Part shown: in pieces, positions 12,468 through 19,597 of the stretch | Layout of the letters: each line of letters opens with the position of its first letter | How positions within the stretch are numbered: the first letter of the stretch is position 1 | Assembly: GCA_964428805.1 (NCBI GenBank) | Contig: CAYRZF010000041.1 | Span: 1-19,597, forward strand | DNA length: 19,597 bases | Reading direction: 5' to 3' | DNA from: CAYRZF01 sp964428805 | Lineage (GTDB): Bacteria; Methylomirabilota; Methylomirabilia; Rokubacteriales; CSP1-6 | Position numbers and translations under genes: made by a program | The notes under the pieces: model-generated | The model's database searches: none | The model's input: only the letters and a program-made list of their open reading frames with translations | Told to the model about the DNA's origin: nothing

Positions 12468-14012
12468 ATGGATCGCGTCATCATATTCGATACGACGTTG
12501 AGGGATGGGGAGCAGGCGCCGGGCTTCTCCATGAACACGGCGGAAAAACTCGAAATGGCGCGGCAGCTCGCCCGATTGAACGTGGACGTCATCGAGGCCG
12601 GGTTCCCCATCTCCTCGGAGGAGGATTTCGAGGCGGTCCGGGAGGTGGCCAGGCAGGTCGGCACCCTCGAGGGCGCACCGATCATTTGCGGCCTTTCGCG
12701 GGTGGCGCTGGGGGATATTGACCGCTGCTGGGAAGCCGTGAAACACGCGAAGCGCCCCCGCATTCACACGTTCGTCGCGACCTCCGATATCCACCTGAAG
12801 TACAAGCTTCGGAAGACCCGCGAAGAGGTCCTGAAGGCGGCCGCGGCCGCGGTGAAGCACGCGCGCGGGTACTGCGCCGACGTGGAGTTTTCTCCCGAGG
12901 ACGCTTCCCGGTCGGACTTCGACTACATGTGCGATGTGCTGGAGGCGGTGATCGACGCCGGCGCCACCACCATCAACATCCCCGACACCGTCGGCTACGC
13001 CATTCCCAAGGAGTGGGCCGAACGGATCGCGCGAATCCGCGAGCGCGTCAAGAACATCCAGAACGCGGTGCTCTCGGTCCACTGTCACAATGACCTGGGA
13101 CAGGCCGTGGCCAATTCGCTGGCGGCGATCATGAACGGCGCCCGTCAGGTGGAGTGCACGATCAACGGGATCGGGGAGCGCGCCGGGAACGCCTCGCTGG
13201 AGGAGATCGTGATGGCGCTTCGCACGCGCCGGGACCTTTTCGGCATCGATACCCAGATCCGCACCGAGGAGATTTTCCGGACATCCAAGCTCCTGTCCCA
13301 CATCACGGGCGTCCACGTTCAGCCCAACAAGGCCATCGTGGGGGAGAACGCCTTCGCGCATGAGGCGGGCATTCACCAGGACGGAGTCCTGAAGGAGAAG
13401 CTCACGTACGAGATCATGCGGCCGCAGGACATCGGGCGTCCGTCCAACAAACTCGTCATGGGGAAGCATTCAGGCCGTCACGCCTTGGCCGCCCGCCTCA
13501 AAGACCTGGGCTTCGATCTCAGCGGTCCCGATCTGGACAAGGCCTTCAAGAAGTTCAAGGACCTGGCGGACAAGAAGAAGGAAGTCTATGACGAGGATCT
13601 GATGGCCATCGTTCAGGGCGAAATGACCCAGATCCCCGAGACGTACGCGCTTGAATATTTCCACGTGATCAGCGGGACGGGGATCATCCCGTCCGCCACC
13701 ATCCGTCTCCGGAAAGAAGGCGAGGTCTTCCAAGACTCGGGCGTGGGAGACGGCCCCGTGGACGCGGCGCTGAACGCGATTGACGCGATCACCGGGCTCA
13801 AGGGACGCCTCCAGGACTACCAGCTACGCGCGCTCACGGGAGGAAAGGACGCCATCGGTGAGGTGTCCCTCAAGGTGGACTTCGACGGGACGGTGGTGAC
13901 TGGCAAGGGCGCCTCCACGGACGTCATCGAGGCCAGCGCTCGGGCCTACGTGAACGCGCTGAACCGGGCCGTCCGGCCAGCGCCGCTCAGGGTGAAGGAG
14001 GCCGGGCCGTAG
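12468..14012 (+). CDS. leuA: 2-isopropylmalate synthase
   Basis: The product (514 aa) condenses acetyl-CoA with 2-oxoisovalerate to 2-isopropylmalate, the first committed step of leucine synthesis. The N-terminal HMGL-like barrel starts with IIFDTTLRDGEQAPGFSM (Arg12, Asp13), then has EAGFPISSEEDFEAV, and metal ligands His205 and His207 in HCHNDLGQAVANS, followed by NGIGERAGNASLEE. FAHEAGIHQDGVLK marks the accessory subdomain. The last ~120 residues form the LeuA dimerisation/allosteric domain where leucine binds, with the GKGASTDVIEASARAYVNALN segment. Length matches the ~510-aa bacterial type, and the complete C-terminal domain makes leucine feedback inhibition likely. GGGAGGA precedes the ATG at 12468. 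Citramalate synthase, a relative, is less likely given leuCDB downstream. Confidence 0.96.
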   Translation: MDRVIIFDTTLRDGEQAPGFSMNTAEKLEMARQLARLNVDVIEAGFPISSEEDFEAVREVARQVGTLEGAPIICGLSRVALGDIDRCWEAVKHAKRPRIHTFVATSDIHLKYKLRKTREEVLKAAAAAVKHARGYCADVEFSPEDASRSDFDYMCDVLEAVIDAGATTINIPDTVGYAIPKEWAERIARIRERVKNIQNAVLSVHCHNDLGQAVANSLAAIMNGARQVECTINGIGERAGNASLEEIVMALRTRRDLFGIDTQIRTEEIFRTSKLLSHITGVHVQPNKAIVGENAFAHEAGIHQDGVLKEKLTYEIMRPQDIGRPSNKLVMGKHSGRHALAARLKDLGFDLSGPDLDKAFKKFKDLADKKKEVYDEDLMAIVQGEMTQIPETYALEYFHVISGTGIIPSATIRLRKEGEVFQDSGVGDGPVDAALNAIDAITGLKGRLQDYQLRALTGGKDAIGEVSLKVDFDGTVVTGKGASTDVIEASARAYVNALNRAVRPAPLRVKEAGP

Positions 14013-14049
14013 GGCGCCGGCGGACAAAAACGCGCGACTCGGAACCAGG

Positions 14050-14080
14050 AGAGAGCCCGGACACGGGCTCTTCTCCTCTT
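14050..14080 (+). terminator. Hairpin with pyrimidine tail between leuA and leuC
   Basis: AGAGCCCG (14052-14059) and CGGGCTCT (14064-14071) form a perfect 8-bp stem with the loop GACA, followed by a T/C-rich tail TCTCCTCTT. It lies in the 79-nt leuA-leuC spacer, 20 nt before the leuC ATG. The shape is that of a weak or regulated terminator inside the operon. It could set the leuA to leuC expression ratio or act as an mRNA processing barrier. Confidence 0.5.
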
Positions 14081-14091
14081 GAGGGACGACG

Positions 14092-15369
14092 ATGCCGATG
14101 ACGATCACGGAAAAGATTCTGGCGGCACACGCCGATAAGAACGAAGTGCGCCCCGGAGAGCTGATCTCGTGCCGGCTTGATCTGCTGATGGGGAACGACA
14201 TCACCGCCCCCATCGCGATCAAGGCGTTCGAGAAGGTCGGAGCGACGCGAGTGTTCGACCCCGACCGCCTGACGATCGTCCTCAGCCACTTCGTCCCGGC
14301 CAAGGACATCAAGTCGGCGGACCAGTGTCGGATCGCCCGGGACTTCGCCAAGAGGCACCGACTCAAGTACTTCTATGACGAGGGGCGGGGCGGCATTGAG
14401 CACATCCTCCTCCCGCAGGAGGGATTGGTGGTCCCCGGCGATATAGTTCTGGGCGCGGACTCGCACTCGTGTACGTACGGGGGACTGGGCTGCTTCGCGA
14501 CGGGGGTGGGCTCCACCGATTTGGCCGCGTCGATGATTACCGGGGAAACCTGGTTCAAGGTCCCCGAGTCGATGAAGTTTCACTTCTACGGGCGACTCGC
14601 GCCGTGGGCCTCGGCCAAGGATCTGATCCTCTATACCATCGGTCAGATCGGGGTGGACGGCGCCACCTACCGGGCCATGGAGTTTACCGGCGAGGTTGTG
14701 GAGAGCCTTTCCGTGGACCAGCGGCTGACCCTGTGCAACATGGCCATCGAGGCGGGCGGGAAGAGCGGGATTGTCGCTCCCGATGAAACCACGCTCGAGT
14801 ACGTGAAACCGCGCGCCAAGCGTCCCTGGAAACTGTTCAGGTCGGATCCGGACGCCACCTACCATTCTGTCCGCGAGTGGGACGCCGGCAAGATCGGCCT
14901 GCAGGTGGCGTGCCCGTACTCCCCCGACAACGTCAAGCCGCTGGAGGAGATCGCCGGGGTGGAGGTGGACCAGGTGTTCATCGGCTCCTGCACCAATGCC
15001 CGCATGGAGGATCTGCGCATCGCGGCCCGGATCATGCGGGGAAAGAAGGTGGCCCCGTATGTGCGCTGCATCGTGATCCCGGCGACCCACCAAGTTTTTC
15101 AGGAGGCGCTCAGGGAAGGGCTCATCGAGGTGTTCGCGGAGGCCGGCTGTGCCATCTCGGAGGCCACGTGCGGTCCGTGCCTCGGTGGCTATAACGGCGT
15201 CCTCGGGGCCGACGAGGTCTGCCTCTCGACCTCGAACCGGAACTTCCCGGGTCGGATGGGACATCCGAAGGCCAAGGTGTATCTGTCGAGCCCAGCCGTG
15301 GCAGCGGCGACCGCTATTACCGGGAAGATCAGCCACCCGCAAGAGGTAGCGACGGAAGTGGCGGAGTAG
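14092..15369 (+). CDS. leuC: 3-isopropylmalate dehydratase large subunit
   Basis: The product (425 aa) is the [4Fe-4S] subunit of isopropylmalate isomerase, which with LeuD converts 2- to 3-isopropylmalate through dehydration and rehydration. The cluster ligands are visible: Cys300 in IGSCTNARMEDL, and Cys360 and Cys363 in ATCGPCLGG. Other family markers are LGADSHSCTYGGLGCFATGVGSTD, MTITEKILAAHA at the start, and NRNFPGRMG near the end. The length is that of the shorter LeuC2/homoaconitase-like branch (~420 aa) common in archaea and several deep bacterial lineages, rather than the ~465 aa of the enterobacterial LeuC. The ATG at 14092 follows GAGGGA. An M-P-M start offers a second ATG at 14098. 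It ends 9 nt before leuD. Homoaconitase activity is possible in this branch, but the leu context argues for leucine. Confidence 0.95.
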   Translation: MPMTITEKILAAHADKNEVRPGELISCRLDLLMGNDITAPIAIKAFEKVGATRVFDPDRLTIVLSHFVPAKDIKSADQCRIARDFAKRHRLKYFYDEGRGGIEHILLPQEGLVVPGDIVLGADSHSCTYGGLGCFATGVGSTDLAASMITGETWFKVPESMKFHFYGRLAPWASAKDLILYTIGQIGVDGATYRAMEFTGEVVESLSVDQRLTLCNMAIEAGGKSGIVAPDETTLEYVKPRAKRPWKLFRSDPDATYHSVREWDAGKIGLQVACPYSPDNVKPLEEIAGVEVDQVFIGSCTNARMEDLRIAARIMRGKKVAPYVRCIVIPATHQVFQEALREGLIEVFAEAGCAISEATCGPCLGGYNGVLGADEVCLSTSNRNFPGRMGHPKAKVYLSSPAVAAATAITGKISHPQEVATEVAE

Positions 15370-15373
15370 GAGG
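15368..15373 (+). promoter_or_regulatory. Shine-Dalgarno site that fixes the leuD start
   Basis: AGGAGG overlaps the end of the leuC stop codon and lies 5 nt before the ATG at 15379. An in-frame GTG at 15373 shares its last base with the site and so cannot be the start. Confidence 0.8.
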
Positions 15374-15378
15374 TGGGA

Positions 15379-15915
15379 ATGAACCTGCACGGGAAGGCGT
15401 GGAAGTACGGGGACAACATCGACACCGACCAGATCATCCCGGGTCGGTACCTCGTGACCTCGGACCCGAAGGAGTTGGGGCAGCACTGCATGGAGGACGC
15501 CGATCCGGGGTTTTCCAAAAAGGTACGCCCCGGGGACGTCCTCGTCGGGCTCAAGAACTTCGGCTGCGGATCCTCCCGCGAGCATGCCCCGATCTCGCTC
15601 AAGGCCGTCGGGGTATCAGCGGTGATCGCCAAGTCCTTCGCCCGCATTTTCTACCGGAACTCGATCAACCTGGGGCTCCCCCTGTTCGAGACCGACGCGG
15701 CGGAGCGGATTGAGCAAGGGGATGACCTCGAGCTCAACCCCAGCACGGGCGAGATCAAGAACGTGACCAAGGGAGAGACCTACCACGCACAGCCGCTCCC
15801 CGAATTTGCCCAGGAGATCATGGCGGCGGGCGGGTTGATGAATTATGTGGCCAAAAAGAAGGGCCTGACGGCAGTGACGCCCACCCCTTCCGGCTACGAC
15901 GCGCGACAGGACTAG
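15379..15915 (+). CDS. leuD: 3-isopropylmalate dehydratase small subunit
   Basis: The product (178 aa) is the swivel-domain partner of LeuC in isopropylmalate isomerase. Markers: GKAWKYGDNIDTDQIIPGRY at the N-terminus, the substrate-recognition segment GLKNFGCGSSREHAP, and SFARIFYRNSINLGLPL. The length suits the short LeuD2-type subunit (about 160-180 aa) that pairs with the ~420-aa LeuC. The start is ATG 15379, set by the AGGAGG at 15368-15373. Only 9 nt separate it from leuC, so the subunits are made together. The C-terminal 20 residues or so are a loose extension beyond the family core. A 128-nt spacer with hairpins separates it from leuB. Confidence 0.95.
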   Translation: MNLHGKAWKYGDNIDTDQIIPGRYLVTSDPKELGQHCMEDADPGFSKKVRPGDVLVGLKNFGCGSSREHAPISLKAVGVSAVIAKSFARIFYRNSINLGLPLFETDAAERIEQGDDLELNPSTGEIKNVTKGETYHAQPLPEFAQEIMAAGGLMNYVAKKKGLTAVTPTPSGYDARQD

Positions 15916-15950
15916 AGCGACGGCTCGAAGACCTCATGGGAAAGAGAACG

Positions 15951-16037
15951 CGCGCTTCGAGCGCGGGCCGCGCAACCTCGGGGAGAGGTGTCCGGGTACC
16001 CGGGCCGAAGGCCTGGGTGGGGGCGTAGCCCCCCTCC
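15951..16037 (+). repeat. Cluster of short hairpins/palindromes in the leuD-leuB spacer
   Basis: The 128-nt spacer holds four tandem inverted repeats. CGCGCT (15951-15956) pairs with AGCGCG (15960-15965). CCGGGTACCCGG (15992-16003) is a perfect 12-bp palindrome. GGCC-GAA-GGCC spans 16003-16013. GGGGGC (16019-16024) pairs with GCCCCC (16028-16033) around GTA. The last ends 10 nt before the leuB ATG. No T-run follows any stem. It resembles a REP-like or mRNA-stabilising element, but no second copy is present in this window. Confidence 0.5.
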
Positions 16038-16043
16038 GAGGAT

Positions 16044-17132
16044 ATGGCGACGCACAAGATCGCGGTGCTCCCCGGCGACGGGATCGGACAGGAGGTCGTG
16101 CCGGAGGCCCTCAAGGTGCTCGGCGTCGTCGCCAAGGAGTCTGGGGCGACCTTCGAGTTCGAGGAGGGCCTGGTCGGGGGCGCCGCAATCGATGCCACGG
16201 GTGGACCGTTACCCGACGCCTCGCTCCGGCTCTGCAGTTCGAGTGACGCGATCCTGTTCGGGGCAGTCGGCGGACCTCGGTGGGATGACACCCCCCACGA
16301 GGCGCGTCCCGAGCGAGGCCTCCTCCGGCTCCGGAAAGAGCTGGACCTGTTCGCGAACCTCCGACCGGCGAAGTGCTTTCCCATGCTGGTTGACGCCTCC
16401 CCGCTCAAACGGTCCGTGGTGGAGGGAACCGACCTCATGGTCATTCGCGAGTTGACCGGCGGACTTTACTTCGGAGAGCCCCGGGGCATCGAGAGGATGG
16501 CGGACGGAAGCGCCCGTGCGGTGAACACCATGGTCTACACCTCGCGGGAGATCGAACGGGTCGCGAGGGTGGCCTTCGACGTAGCCCGGAAACGGCGCCG
16601 GCGCCTCGCGTCGGTGGACAAGGCCAACGTTCTCGTGGTCTCGCAGCTCTGGCGGCAGGTGGTGACAGACGTCTCGCGCGATTACCCCGACGTGCAGCTC
16701 GAGCACGTGCTCGTGGACAGCTGCGCGATGGCACTGGTCGCCAGACCCGCCGAGTTCGATACGATTGTGACCGAGAACACGTTCGGTGATATTCTGTCTG
16801 ATGAGGCTGCGATCCTGGCGGGGTCGATGGGGATGCTACCGTCGGCGAGCCTCGGCGGCAAGACCGCGCTCTACGAGCCGGTGCACGGCACCGCCCCGGA
16901 CATCGCGGGAAAGGGGATTGCCAATCCCATCGCCGCGATTCTCTCCGCGGCCATGCTCCTTCGGTACTCACTGTCTATGGTCGGGGACGCGGAGAAGGTG
17001 GAGGCCGGAGTGCTGCGGGTTTTGGAGAAGGGGTATAGGACCGCAGACATCCGCCAGGAAGGCACGACGCTGGTGGGCACGGTCCAGATGGGCGAGCTGG
17101 TGGCGCGCGAGGTAAGCGCGCTCTACACCTAG
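16044..17132 (+). CDS. leuB: 3-isopropylmalate dehydrogenase
   Basis: The product (362 aa) oxidises and decarboxylates 3-isopropylmalate to 2-oxoisocaproate with NAD+, the third leucine-specific step. Seen: IAVLPGDGIGQEVV at the N-terminus; LRKELDLFANLRPAKCF, supplying substrate-binding Arg; ELTGGLYFGEPRG; catalytic Lys193 in SVDKANVL; the Mg-binding stretch NTFGDILSDEAAILAGSMGMLPSAS; and EPVHGTAPDIAGKGIANP in the NAD site. Length is standard (355-365). The ATG at 16044 gives the expected N-terminus, although GAGG lies only 2 nt away and the strong hairpin at 16019-16033 is just upstream, so translation initiation may be weak or structure-dependent. asd begins 11 nt after the stop. Confidence 0.96.
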   Translation: MATHKIAVLPGDGIGQEVVPEALKVLGVVAKESGATFEFEEGLVGGAAIDATGGPLPDASLRLCSSSDAILFGAVGGPRWDDTPHEARPERGLLRLRKELDLFANLRPAKCFPMLVDASPLKRSVVEGTDLMVIRELTGGLYFGEPRGIERMADGSARAVNTMVYTSREIERVARVAFDVARKRRRRLASVDKANVLVVSQLWRQVVTDVSRDYPDVQLEHVLVDSCAMALVARPAEFDTIVTENTFGDILSDEAAILAGSMGMLPSASLGGKTALYEPVHGTAPDIAGKGIANPIAAILSAAMLLRYSLSMVGDAEKVEAGVLRVLEKGYRTADIRQEGTTLVGTVQMGELVAREVSALYT

Positions 17133-17143
17133 GAGCAGGGGAG

Positions 17144-18148
17144 ATGGCAGCGGGGTACGTCGTCGCGGTTGTCGGGGCAACGGGAGCGGCGGGGAGCACG
17201 ACCCTCAAGGTTCTCGAGGAGCGGAAATTCCCCGTCAAGGAGATCCGCTGCTACGCCTCCGCGCGCTCGATGGGAAAGTCGGTGTCGTTCCGAGGCGAGG
17301 CCCTGCCAGTGGAGAAGGTCGGCCCGGATGCGTTCAAGGGGGTGGAGATTGCCTTCTTTTCGGCGGGGTCAGAGCAGTCCAAAGAGTTCGCCCCTCTCGC
17401 GGTTGGGGCTGGGGCCGTGGTGGTGGACAAGTCCAGTGCCTTCCGGATGGACCCTCGTGTCCCGCTGGTTGTTCCGGAAATCAACCCCCACGCCGTGAAG
17501 GGGCACGCCGGGATCGTGGCGAGCCCCAACTGCACCACGGTCGTCGCCGTCATGCCGCTCAAGCCGCTCCACGACGCCGGGCGGCTCCGCCGGGTGATCG
17601 CGACGAGCTACCAGGCGGTCTCCGGTGCCGGCGTGAAAGGCGTGGAGGAACTTCGGCGCCAGACGCTGGCGTGGGCGCGAGGTGAGACCATCCGGGTGGA
17701 GTTCTTCCCTCACCAGATCGCCTTCAACCTCATCCCCCACATCGACCGCTTTGCCGACAACGGCTACACGGGGGAGGAATTAAAGCTCGTCAGCGAGGTC
17801 CGGAAGATCCTCGAGCTGCCGGACCTTCGGATCTCGCCAACCACAGTCCGCGTGCCGGTCTTCACGGCTCACTCGGTGGCGATCAACGTCGAGACGGAGG
17901 AGAAAGTGACCCCCGAAAGGGCGCGCGAGATTTTTTCGGGCTTCCCGGGACTCCGTGTCTGGGACGAACCGGCCCAGAACCGCTACCCCATGCCGGTTAT
18001 GGTGGAGGGGCAGGACGACTGCTTTGTCGGGCGGATTCGGGAGGATCTCTCCCTGGCCAATGGGCTGAACTTCTGGGTGGTGGGCGACCAGCTCCGGAAG
18101 GGTGCTGCAACCAACGCCGTCCAGATCGCCGAGCTTCTGATTCGTTAG
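17144..18148 (+). CDS. asd: Aspartate-semialdehyde dehydrogenase
   Basis: The product (334 aa) reduces 4-aspartyl phosphate to aspartate semialdehyde with NADPH, feeding lysine/diaminopimelate, threonine, methionine and isoleucine synthesis. Seen: the Rossmann motif VAVVGATGAAGSTTLKVLEER; ASARSMGKS for cofactor phosphate binding; SSAFRMDPRVPLVVPEINPHA; nucleophile Cys130 in ASPNCTTVVAVMPLKPL; SYQAVSGAGVKGVEEL; and IAFNLIPHID, followed by the region with the catalytic His in PVFTAHSVAINVE. Length is standard for the bacterial enzyme. AGCAGGGGAG precedes the ATG at 17144. It is 11 nt after leuB and 4 nt before the small membrane gene, so it is part of the same operon. The leuB-asd neighbourhood is common in bacteria. 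Confidence 0.96.
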   Translation: MAAGYVVAVVGATGAAGSTTLKVLEERKFPVKEIRCYASARSMGKSVSFRGEALPVEKVGPDAFKGVEIAFFSAGSEQSKEFAPLAVGAGAVVVDKSSAFRMDPRVPLVVPEINPHAVKGHAGIVASPNCTTVVAVMPLKPLHDAGRLRRVIATSYQAVSGAGVKGVEELRRQTLAWARGETIRVEFFPHQIAFNLIPHIDRFADNGYTGEELKLVSEVRKILELPDLRISPTTVRVPVFTAHSVAINVETEEKVTPERAREIFSGFPGLRVWDEPAQNRYPMPVMVEGQDDCFVGRIREDLSLANGLNFWVVGDQLRKGAATNAVQIAELLIR

Positions 18149-18152
18149 GGGG

Positions 18153-18488
18153 GTGTCCCGAACGCATAGACGGCGGCGAATCCGGCGGTGGCTCCAGGGC
18201 CCCGGTCGGTTCCACCTTTCCGTTCTCGTCACCGTGGTGGTCGTTGCCTACGTGGCTGTTCCGTGGATTGTCCACCTCATCGAAACCATCGGCGGTTATA
18301 ACCCGGCCTTCTACGAGCCGAAAGACCTCCAGCGCGAAGAGTACCTCAAGAGTCTGCCTTCAACCGCCGAAGGGTTCTTTGAATGGGAGACGGCGTTCAA
18401 GTTTCTCCTTCTGGTGCTGGTGGGACTCCTCTGGCTCATCACCGTGCCCAGCGCGCCGTGGCGGGGACGGGGCCCCTCCCGGCGGTAG
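18153..18488 (+). CDS. Small two-helix membrane protein of unknown function
   Basis: The predicted product has 111 aa and I do not recognise a family. The N-terminus is very basic (RTHRRRRIRRW), then a hydrophobic helix spans about 22-44, a polar segment about 45-78 contains GYNPAFYEPKDLQREEYLKS, a second helix spans about 82-98, and a basic tail ends the protein. By the positive-inside rule both ends should face the cytoplasm, with the charged 35-residue loop outside. The start is GTG at 18153, 4 nt after asd, and the stop lies 6 nt before truA; the close packing on both sides supports a real gene. The poly-G just before the GTG is an imperfect ribosome site. A role cannot be assigned. The neighbours (asd, truA) do not suggest one. 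Confidence 0.65.
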   Translation: MSRTHRRRRIRRWLQGPGRFHLSVLVTVVVVAYVAVPWIVHLIETIGGYNPAFYEPKDLQREEYLKSLPSTAEGFFEWETAFKFLLLVLVGLLWLITVPSAPWRGRGPSRR

Positions 18489-18494
18489 CAGCTC

Positions 18495-19262
18495 GTGGCC
18501 GGTCGTACGCTTCGCCTGACGCTGAGCTACGACGGCGGCGCCTACCACGGCTGGCAGATCCAGCTGTCGGTGCCGACAGTGCAGGGGGTCTTGACCGAGG
18601 CATGCGGGCGGGTCTTCGGTGGTCCGGTGAGGGTGGTTGGAGCCAGCCGGACGGACGCCGGCGTTCATGCATTGGGCCAGGTGGCGAGCCTAAGCGTCGA
18701 GAGCCGGCTCTACCCGCTGGCCATTCGCTCGGCCCTGAACAGCCACCTTCCCCCTGACATTCGGGTCAGCGAGGTCGCCGACGCGGCTCCGGGCTTCGAC
18801 GCGCGCCGGTCGGCCCGCTCCAAGCGGTACCTCTACCTTCTCGACAATGGGCCACTGGCCAACCCGCTGCTCCGCCGCTATACCTGGCACGTGCCTCGGC
18901 GACTCGATCTGGGGGCGATGACCAGGGCGCTCAGGGGTCTTCGCGGAAAGCACGACTTCTCGGCTTTCTGCGCTGCTGCCGGGCAGGTGCGGAACCCCAC
19001 CTGTACGCTCTACTCCGCACGCCTGGTTGCTCGGCGGGGCCTCGTCTCCGTCCTCCTCTCAGCCGATAGCTTTCTCCACCACATGGTCCGTAATATCGTC
19101 GGTAGCATCGTGGAGATCGGGCGAGGGCACCGGGCCGCCGAGTGGATGACCGACCTGCTCTCGGGGCGGGATCGACGCCGGGCTGGGCCCACAGCCCCCC
19201 CGCAGGGTCTCACGCTTCTGCGGGTCTCCTATCCGACTGACCGCCTCCACCCCGGTTCCTAG
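18495..19262 (+). CDS. truA: tRNA pseudouridine(38-40) synthase TruA
   Basis: The product (255 aa) isomerises uridines 38-40 in the anticodon stem-loop of many tRNAs to pseudouridine. Seen: LRLTLSYDGGAYHGWQIQ at the N-terminus; catalytic Asp54 in GASRTDAGVHALGQVAS; the RYLYLL segment; GKHDFSAFCAAAG; and HHMVRNIVGSIVEIGRG in the C-terminal half. Length is typical (about 245-270). The start is GTG at 18495, 6 nt after the small membrane gene, with no strong Shine-Dalgarno site, consistent with translational coupling. It closes the leu/asd operon as far as can be seen. No convincing terminator follows. Confidence 0.95.
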   Translation: MAGRTLRLTLSYDGGAYHGWQIQLSVPTVQGVLTEACGRVFGGPVRVVGASRTDAGVHALGQVASLSVESRLYPLAIRSALNSHLPPDIRVSEVADAAPGFDARRSARSKRYLYLLDNGPLANPLLRRYTWHVPRRLDLGAMTRALRGLRGKHDFSAFCAAAGQVRNPTCTLYSARLVARRGLVSVLLSADSFLHHMVRNIVGSIVEIGRGHRAAEWMTDLLSGRDRRRAGPTAPPQGLTLLRVSYPTDRLHPGS

Positions 19263-19303
19263 AGTGGGCTATCCTGAGCTTCCCCTGGCCGAGTGGGGTA
19301 TCC
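19262..19303 (+). repeat. 13-nt direct repeat between truA and the last gene
   Basis: GAGTGGGCTATCC (19262-19274) recurs as GAGTGGGGTATCC (19291-19303), differing by one base, with a 29-nt period. The second copy abuts the ATG at 19304 and carries its GTGGGG ribosome-site candidate. It may be a local duplication or a binding site pair; the evidence for function is weak. Confidence 0.35.
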
Positions 19304-19582
19304 ATGGCAAGGCGACGTGAGGGCCGGGACCTTCCGGAAATTGTCAGCAAGTTGTTCGAGCAGGCCAGGACTCAGTTTCCCGACCCCCAGGCGGTTAATC
19401 GGACCCTCCTCGAGCTGTCCCGTTTCTACGACCCGGTATCCGGAGGCATTATCCTGGAGCATGCCACCCGCCGCCAGATTGTCGAATTTCTCCAGCAAGG
19501 CAAGACCGAAGAGGCCGGGCAGGTGCTCCAGGAACGGTTCGACGAATACCGTCGAACCTTCAAGCCCCGCGAGGAACGCTGA
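19304..19582 (+). CDS. Small helical protein of unknown function
   Basis: The predicted product has 92 aa and I recognise no family. It is soluble and mostly helical: a basic start (MARRREGRD), then PEIVSKLFEQARTQF, then LLELSRFYDPVSGGII, and QIVEFLQQGKTEEAGQVLQ leading to a charged basic C-terminus. The 'QGKTEEAGQVLQERFDEY' portion looks like one TPR-like helix pair but is too short to claim. The start ATG at 19304 follows GTGGGG by 5 nt, 41 nt after truA. Codon use (GC-rich third positions) is like its neighbours, which supports a genuine gene. It could be co-transcribed with truA. Confidence 0.55.
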   Translation: MARRREGRDLPEIVSKLFEQARTQFPDPQAVNRTLLELSRFYDPVSGGIILEHATRRQIVEFLQQGKTEEAGQVLQERFDEYRRTFKPREER

Positions 19583-19590
19583 TTTTCCGC

Positions 19591-19596
19591 TTGACA
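19591..19596 (+). promoter_or_regulatory. Possible -35 element at the window edge
   Basis: TTGACA occurs 8 nt after the last stop codon, directly after TTTTCCGC. It is the same TTGACAG heptamer as in the ppdK promoter at 5960. The matching -10 would lie beyond the window, so this is only a suggestion of a promoter for the next gene. Confidence 0.3.
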
Positions 19597-19597
19597 G

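Noticed and set aside
1..19597. CRISPR arrays, tRNA or rRNA genes, insertion sequences, phage genes
   Set aside because: No regularly spaced repeats, no tRNA-like folds with the usual T-loop and anticodon stem wording, and no transposase or integrase frames were seen on either strand.
1..19597. A novel defence, toxin or biosynthetic system
   Set aside because: Apart from the two small unknown genes, everything maps to familiar metabolic, transport, lipid or tRNA-modification families. I found no cluster of unknown genes that would support such a claim.

Overview
The window is GC-rich bacterial chromosome with one coding strand: every gene I can support reads left to right. No RNA genes, insertion sequences or CRISPR arrays are visible. 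The gene set suggests an uncultivated, anaerobe-related or metabolically versatile soil/groundwater bacterium: a two-subunit-type pyruvate:ferredoxin oxidoreductase, a tripartite tricarboxylate transporter (TTT), pyruvate phosphate dikinase, and an ilvC-psd-pssA-leuA-leuC-leuD-leuB-asd-truA block. My inference is the Rokubacteria/NC10 (Methylomirabilota) neighbourhood or a deep proteobacterial relative. That placement rests on gene order and recollection, not on a search.

Layout. (1) Positions 1-1405: the 3' end of porA, then complete porB, closed by a strong intrinsic terminator. (2) Positions 1441-5952: a tight operon tctC-tctB-tctA-terC-fadR/gntR, which gives a periplasmic solute-binding protein, two membrane subunits of a TTT carboxylate transporter, a TerC-type metal transporter and an FCD-domain regulator. 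(3) Positions 5960-9641: a good sigma70-like promoter, a structured leader, ppdK, and an overlapping DapA-superfamily aldolase resembling 4-hydroxy-2-oxoglutarate aldolase. (4) Positions 9642-19262: the branched-chain amino acid block. It opens with what looks like a deletion scar in which the first 14 codons of ilvB run straight into the last ~60 codons of ilvN. It continues with intact ilvC, psd, pssA, leuA, leuC, leuD, leuB, asd, a small membrane protein gene and truA. (5) Positions 19263-19597: a small unknown gene, then a possible -35 element at the window edge.

How the genes fit together. Pyruvate is the common thread. PorAB interconverts pyruvate and acetyl-CoA, PPDK interconverts pyruvate and PEP, the aldolase-like protein would release or consume pyruvate, and pyruvate is the entry substrate of valine/leucine synthesis. 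The valine/leucine block has ketol-acid reductoisomerase and all leucine-specific enzymes. The acetolactate synthase step, which should be encoded just upstream of ilvC, is reduced to two gene ends at this locus.

The most notable observation is that ilvB/ilvN junction (about 9735-9958). It is either a genuine internal deletion of about 2 kb or an assembly collapse, and it was found by reading short frames in an apparently non-coding gap. Other points of interest are terC coupled to the TTT genes, a HOGA-like aldolase overlapping ppdK, and several hairpins in the leaders of ppdK, the ilv scar, leuC and leuB.
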